NCBI RefSeq assembly: GCF_001439665.1
Contig: NZ_LMAK01000009.1
Span: forward strand, 1 to 49,052
Reading direction: 5' to 3'
From: Formosa algae
GTDB lineage: Bacteria > Bacteroidota > Bacteroidia > Flavobacteriales > Flavobacteriaceae
DNA: 49,052 nucleotides
This document shows positions 44,992 to 49,052 of the stretch, in pieces. A program made the translations under genes and the position numbers. Numbering within the stretch: position 1 is the first letter of the stretch; the number at the start of each line of letters is the position of its first letter. Under the pieces are notes generated by a model that did no database searches, was not told where the DNA came from, and saw only the letters and a program-made list of their open reading frames with translations.

Positions 44992-46119
44992 TTATTCTAA
45001 TAAACTAATATCTGCTGCACCTTTAATTTCAGTTGATAATTCGCCTAACCAACCTAAATCTGCTTGCACTCCAGTTTGAATTTTAATAAAATCGATTCCG
45101 CTTAAATCAACGGCTTCACCTGCTTCATTAATAGCATCTGCAATATCTATAGCATCTCCGCCACTAGTATTGTCGGCATACCCATAATCAAATGCTAAAC
45201 TTTTTACAAAAGAAGGATTACTTAAATCTACGTTCTCGTCAGATAAAAGTGTTCCTGAAACGCTATAAGAATCTTCTGTTATCCATGCTGGAAAATAAGC
45301 TTGACTATGGAATGCATTCTTTTTTACTATGCCAGTAGCACCTTCACTATCTTCCCAAGACACATCATCGTCATCTGTTGCGGGTTTAAAATATGTTATA
45401 CTATAATTACGACTTGTGCCTTCTAAATCGTGACCACTTCCTTTAATTTCATACCAAGTGTCGTCGGCAATTCCATTCGCATTTTCATCTTGCATCACCC
45501 AAATAATTCCTGGTTCAGCGGCACTAGAAAATGCATTTCCATACACTATAAAATCTGTATCATCTGCAGCATTTAAAACTGTATGATCAAAACTTAAAGT
45601 TATAGAACCACCCCAAGCGCCTAAACTCACCAAACCACTACTACCTCCTACTACAGTTGCTGCACCAATATCATTTCCTAAATTTGTATTAATAAATTGA
45701 CCAGGACCTGGCACATAATCTATTAACTCTGAAATGTATGCCGTACTAGTAGTAGTGGTTGGACGAATGTAAGCATCAACAGTAATATCGTAATTGAAGG
45801 TAAAATCGCCACTTGCATTATAAGCGTGATATGTTAATTGATATGCTCCAGAAGTTTCTGGAACAAAACTGTAAATCGTTTCTGAAGACACTAAGCTGTC
45901 TCCAAGGCTCCATTCTGTAATATAATCGTCGTCGTTTAAATTATAAGATTCAAAAGACTTGGTGTCTCCCATAGTCATTTCTATCGCTTGATTAGTTACA
46001 GAAAGTTCTATTTCTGGAGCTTGTAATGCATCATCGTCATTAGAACACGATAGAGATAGCACGCTACAGCCAATTAATAAAGCTACTTTGTTTGTTGTTA
46101 AGTAATGTAATGTTTTCAT
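44992..46119 (-). CDS. Surface lipoprotein with a PKD-like domain, corrinoid-locus type
   Basis: 375 residues. Signal peptide with a lipobox ending at Cys25, followed by Ser-Asn-Asp-Asp-Asp, an acidic stretch like those that direct Bacteroidota lipoproteins to the cell surface. Residues about 35-115 resemble a PKD/Ig-like fold (GAYQLTYHAYNASGDFTFNYDITV). The rest is a beta-rich domain with VPGPGQFIN, LGAWGGSITLSFDH, FIVYGNAFSS and DDTWYEIKGSGH. Such proteins occur beside BtuB and BtuG-like genes in Bacteroidota. It is the third gene of the minus-strand unit, 20 bases after the propeller gene. A role in corrinoid capture is inferred from context. Confidence 0.85.
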   Translation of the reverse strand: MKTLHYLTTNKVALLIGCSVLSLSCSNDDDALQAPEIELSVTNQAIEMTMGDTKSFESYNLNDDDYITEWSLGDSLVSSETIYSFVPETSGAYQLTYHAYNASGDFTFNYDITVDAYIRPTTTTSTAYISELIDYVPGPGQFINTNLGNDIGAATVVGGSSGLVSLGAWGGSITLSFDHTVLNAADDTDFIVYGNAFSSAAEPGIIWVMQDENANGIADDTWYEIKGSGHDLEGTSRNYSITYFKPATDDDDVSWEDSEGATGIVKKNAFHSQAYFPAWITEDSYSVSGTLLSDENVDLSNPSFVKSLAFDYGYADNTSGGDAIDIADAINEAGEAVDLSGIDFIKIQTGVQADLGWLGELSTEIKGAADISLLE

Positions 46120-46139
46120 TGTCTTCTTCTATTTTTAAT

Positions 46140-47276
46140 TTATTCTGGTTGATATACAAATTGAATTTTGGCAGGAATATCGCCTGTTACCACCTTCCAC
46201 TTAAACTCTCCGTCTGAATCGAAACAATACAAATCGCCTGGCGACACGTAATCTTTAGCATCGGTGATATAAATATCTTCGGTATCTGGATTTATGGCAA
46301 TACCATAAGGAATTTGAATAAGATCTTCGTTCCCTTCGGCTATAAAAGAGTCGTCTAAAATAGTTTCTGTTGTGGTATCTAGCTTATTGTAAGAGATTAC
46401 ATTTTCTCCTGTAAAATAATTAAAAGCGGTACTGTAGATATAGGCGATATCATTATGAATAGTCATATTACTAACAGCCAAATCGAATTCTTTTTTAACT
46501 GTTTCTGTAGCTGTATCTATAACGTATAGTTTTGAAGGTGTTTCAAAATAATCTCCTCGAGAAGACACATATAAATCGCCTTCACTATCAATCTTTAATC
46601 GGTGTAGATTTATGGCAACCTCTATACGATTGGTTTCTGTAAAACTTTCGATATCGATAACCGAGATGGTAGATTCGTAATCTGGCGGACTATAACCACC
46701 TGAATTGGCCACATATATTTTATTATTATAAGCCACTAATTCTTCGGGTTGGCGTCCCACATCTACTCTACGAGTTATGCTTAAGCTTGTGGTATCTATT
46801 TCGTGTACCTGACCTTCGGTTGCACTATAATCTCCAATTTCTCCCAAGTAAGTACTTAAATACGCTTTGCCATTATAAAACGTAATATAGCGGCAATTAT
46901 TAACGTCTATTTGCTTTAGTTTAACGCCGGTTTCGGCATCTAAAACCTCAACTTTATTAGATGCATTTACAACCACATACATTTTGGATCCATATATACC
47001 AATATCATTTCCGACATCGCCTAAACCACCAACTTCTAAAGGATTTGCTGATGTAAAACGATCGTGAGTATATTCTCCAGTTTCAAAATCCATATAATCT
47101 AGGGATGCTTTGTTCATAGACATATTCCCTTCATTTAAAAGATAAAATCCTTTTAAAACATTCTCTGTATCGGGTTCTGCAGGTTGTTGTGTATCCTCAT
47201 CTACTGTAATTGGATCGTCAGACCTGCAGGAAAAAAAGAATAAAAGTGACGCTAGAATAAGTACTTGTTTTTTCAT
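46140..47276 (-). CDS. YncE/BtuG-like beta-propeller lipoprotein
   Basis: 378 residues. Lipobox ending at Cys17 (LLFFFSC) with Arg-Ser-Asp-Asp after it, then a low-complexity linker (about 20-40). The body is made of repeated propeller blades with the pattern of YVTN/YncE proteins, for example KVEVLDAETG, HEIDTTSLSITRRVDVG, PEELVAYNNKIYVANSGG, STISVIDIESF and KLYVIDTATETV. In Bacteroides, BtuG propellers sit on top of BtuB and bind vitamin B12 with very high affinity; the neighbouring TonB receptor here supports the same role, without proving the ligand. 18 bases separate it from the receptor gene. Confidence 0.88.
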   Translation of the reverse strand: MKKQVLILASLLFFFSCRSDDPITVDEDTQQPAEPDTENVLKGFYLLNEGNMSMNKASLDYMDFETGEYTHDRFTSANPLEVGGLGDVGNDIGIYGSKMYVVVNASNKVEVLDAETGVKLKQIDVNNCRYITFYNGKAYLSTYLGEIGDYSATEGQVHEIDTTSLSITRRVDVGRQPEELVAYNNKIYVANSGGYSPPDYESTISVIDIESFTETNRIEVAINLHRLKIDSEGDLYVSSRGDYFETPSKLYVIDTATETVKKEFDLAVSNMTIHNDIAYIYSTAFNYFTGENVISYNKLDTTTETILDDSFIAEGNEDLIQIPYGIAINPDTEDIYITDAKDYVSPGDLYCFDSDGEFKWKVVTGDIPAKIQFVYQPE

Positions 47277-47294
47277 AAGTATGCATTAAAAAAT

Positions 47295-49052
47295 TTAAAG
47301 TTTATAATTGAGTGTAAATCGATATGAGCGACCTGGCATGGGAAAATTCTTGATCACAGCGTATTGCTGATCTAAAACATTATTAACTTCTAGACCAAAT
47401 TGGAGTGATTTTTTAAATAAACGCAGGTTATAGTTTGCAGATAAATCGTGTGTATACCAAGGCTCTAAATAATTAGAATTTATATTGGCTTTCTGGCTAT
47501 AGCGTCCACCTGTATAAATAAAACTATAGTTGAATTTAAAATCTTTAAACATGGCCATAACCGTGGCACTTCCGCTATGTAATGGAATGTATGGAATTTG
47601 GTCGCCGTACGTATTACTGTCTGGCGTAACATCTATAGCTTCTTGGTAAGTGTAGTTTACCTTTGAAGTTAGGTTGAATTGATTGGATAATTTGAAAGAC
47701 GATTTTAAACCAACTTCTAGCCCAGTGGTTTCAACAGTATCTAAATTTAGCATGGTCCACCTAAACAAATTTGTTCCTGGTACGGCGACTATTTTATCTG
47801 TAATCCAGATTTTATACACATCTGCTTGAACTTCAAAAAAAGACTGTTGTTTAGCATGTTGGTATGAAAACCCAAAATTTATTTGCTCTGAATATTCTGG
47901 TTTTAAATACGTATTTCCTACAAAAGTGTAATACAAATCATTAAAAGTGGGCATTCTAAAACTGTTTTTATAAAAAGCACGCAGTCTTAGATCGGGAGTT
48001 TTTAAAGGTTGTACATTTACCATTACAGAAGGTGTAAATTCCTGGAGATCGTCTGCTGTATCGTAAGCCTCTACCGTTTCATTTACAGTAGTACTTAACA
48101 CACTTAACTGCACGTTTAAACCTTTAAAATAAAGATTACTCGCCAAGGCATTTAGCATAGAAAAACGCTTAGGGTAAGCAAAACGATACAAATTAGCATC
48201 TAATGTATTTTCCTCAAAATCTGATGCTAATGAGATCTCCCAAAATGGTTTTATTTTTAAGGTATTTACAACAGAAGCATAATACGTCTTCTGAAAATAT
48301 TTATTATCCAATATCCCATCTAAAGACACAATTTCGGGATCGACATAACGTGAGTGATCGCTAGCATATTTTCCTCGAATAACAAAGAAATAGGAGTCGT
48401 TCACTTTGTGTTTAAACTCGCCTTGTATAAAATTATTCTGATCCCAAAGCCGTTGTGGTCTACTAAACACATTAGCCACTATAGCTCCGGGCAGTCCGCG
48501 TTCTGAATCGAAATGGTAATATTTTATATGCCAACTGCTTTTACCTGATGGGTTGCCATATAAAGCGGCCTCTACGCGATACGATTTAATGTCTGCATTT
48601 TCGCGAACCGCAGTTGTATCGTAACTTCCGTTGGTGTATTGAAATTCATATTCACCATCTGCAGATACCATCTCTGCACTTACTCGGGCTGCAATATTAT
48701 CGTTAAGTTTATAGTCTACAGCGAGTGACGGATTAAATAAGCCGAAAGATCCTGTTTTAACAGTAGCTTCTGCTTCATAATTTTTAAGATTGGAAAACTT
48801 TGGTGTTTTAGACTTTAAATACATTGTATTGGCCGAAGCATAACCGTTAGCAGACTGGTCTAAATCTGTACGTTGCCCTTGGTACAGACTTATTTCCTCC
48901 ATATTATTTAAGGAATATTTCCCTAAATCTACTTGGCCGTTTTGCGCATTTCCTAAGCGCACACCGTCATAAAACACAGCAGTATGTTGCGAGCCCATAC
49001 TCCTAATGTTAACCGTTTTTAAACCGCCAACACCGCCATAATCTTTAAGCTG
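47295..49052 (-). CDS. TonB-dependent outer membrane receptor, BtuB-like (5' end outside window)
   Basis: The 3' part of an outer-membrane receptor. The frame stays open to the window end; the first visible residues (QLKDYGGVGGLKTVNIRSMG) belong to the plug domain, so the start codon lies beyond base 49052 and the ATG at 48998 is internal. The visible part covers the end of the plug (FYDGVRLGNAQNGQ, VDLGKY, the Tyr-Gln-Gly-Gln motif) and a beta-barrel with alternating aromatic strands, including FRMPTFNDLYYTF and a C-terminal GRSYRFTLNYKL strand. With BtuG-like and PKD lipoproteins downstream it fits a corrinoid uptake receptor. Any B12 riboswitch would lie outside the window. Confidence 0.92.
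   Translation of the reverse strand, partial: QLKDYGGVGGLKTVNIRSMGSQHTAVFYDGVRLGNAQNGQVDLGKYSLNNMEEISLYQGQRTDLDQSANGYASANTMYLKSKTPKFSNLKNYEAEATVKTGSFGLFNPSLAVDYKLNDNIAARVSAEMVSADGEYEFQYTNGSYDTTAVRENADIKSYRVEAALYGNPSGKSSWHIKYYHFDSERGLPGAIVANVFSRPQRLWDQNNFIQGEFKHKVNDSYFFVIRGKYASDHSRYVDPEIVSLDGILDNKYFQKTYYASVVNTLKIKPFWEISLASDFEENTLDANLYRFAYPKRFSMLNALASNLYFKGLNVQLSVLSTTVNETVEAYDTADDLQEFTPSVMVNVQPLKTPDLRLRAFYKNSFRMPTFNDLYYTFVGNTYLKPEYSEQINFGFSYQHAKQQSFFEVQADVYKIWITDKIVAVPGTNLFRWTMLNLDTVETTGLEVGLKSSFKLSNQFNLTSKVNYTYQEAIDVTPDSNTYGDQIPYIPLHSGSATVMAMFKDFKFNYSFIYTGGRYSQKANINSNYLEPWYTHDLSANYNLRLFKKSLQFGLEVNNVLDQQYAVIKNFPMPGRSYRFTLNYKL

Noticed and set aside
1-49052. tRNA, rRNA, CRISPR arrays, insertion sequences or prophage genes
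   Set aside because: No T-loop-like GGTTCAANNC pattern with cloverleaf context, no regular spaced repeats, no transposase, integrase or phage proteins were seen on either strand.

Overview
The window is a 49-kb piece of an AT-rich chromosome from a member of the Bacteroidota, most likely a (probably marine) Flavobacteriaceae. The evidence is indirect but consistent: protein families typical of that family (DUF4369 lipoprotein, S1/P1 nuclease, split ThrE exporter, YifB/ComM, a BtuB/BtuG-like TonB locus), several copies of the Bacteroidota -7 promoter box TAnnTTTG, very few recognisable Shine-Dalgarno sequences, and lipoproteins with acidic residues after the lipobox cysteine. I see no tRNA, rRNA, CRISPR array, prophage or transposase. 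Both window ends cut through genes.

Layout. 1-2566: end of an RND efflux pump with its TolC-type partner. 2676-3755: a small Omp85-type barrel. 4072-8274: a cytosolic GH63-like glucosidase, then a single-chain Fe-S serine dehydratase. 8357-12799: a tightly coupled operon of two SGNH-fold proteins and an MBOAT acyltransferase, which looks like an O-acylation system for an envelope or extracellular polymer. 12921-14509: panB and an RluA-type pseudouridine synthase. 14511-18949 (minus): two tandem, paralogous three-gene cassettes, each made of a small protein with a shared YTT/PP-YP motif pattern, a 7-TM protein and a NarL/DesK-type histidine kinase. I cannot assign this arrangement to a described system, and it is the best candidate for something new. 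19104-23412 (minus): comM/yifB, tilS, pabB. 23632-28788 (plus): aldose epimerase, DEAD-box helicase with a DEVD motif, S1/P1 nuclease, SpoIIAA-like protein, two-part threonine/serine exporter. 28856-32744: orphan ExbB-like protein, LytS/LytT-type two-component pair, lipoamide dehydrogenase. 33105-37592: two small hypotheticals, FUSC-family membrane protein, second DEAD-box helicase. 37816-42984: VanX-type dipeptidase divergent from a DoxX-like and AlkB pair, alpha/beta hydrolase, DUF819 transporter, DUF4369 lipoprotein. 43074-44902: LrgB/LrgA pair and a PH-domain protein. 44992-49052 (minus): surface lipoprotein, beta-propeller lipoprotein and TonB-dependent receptor resembling a corrinoid (vitamin B12) uptake locus.

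Most genes are housekeeping or envelope functions in short operons separated by clear hairpin terminators, several of them bidirectional between convergent genes. Intergenic dyads at 16695-16722, 37599-37710, 38491-38504 and 8285-8339 are not explained by the genes and are listed as findings.
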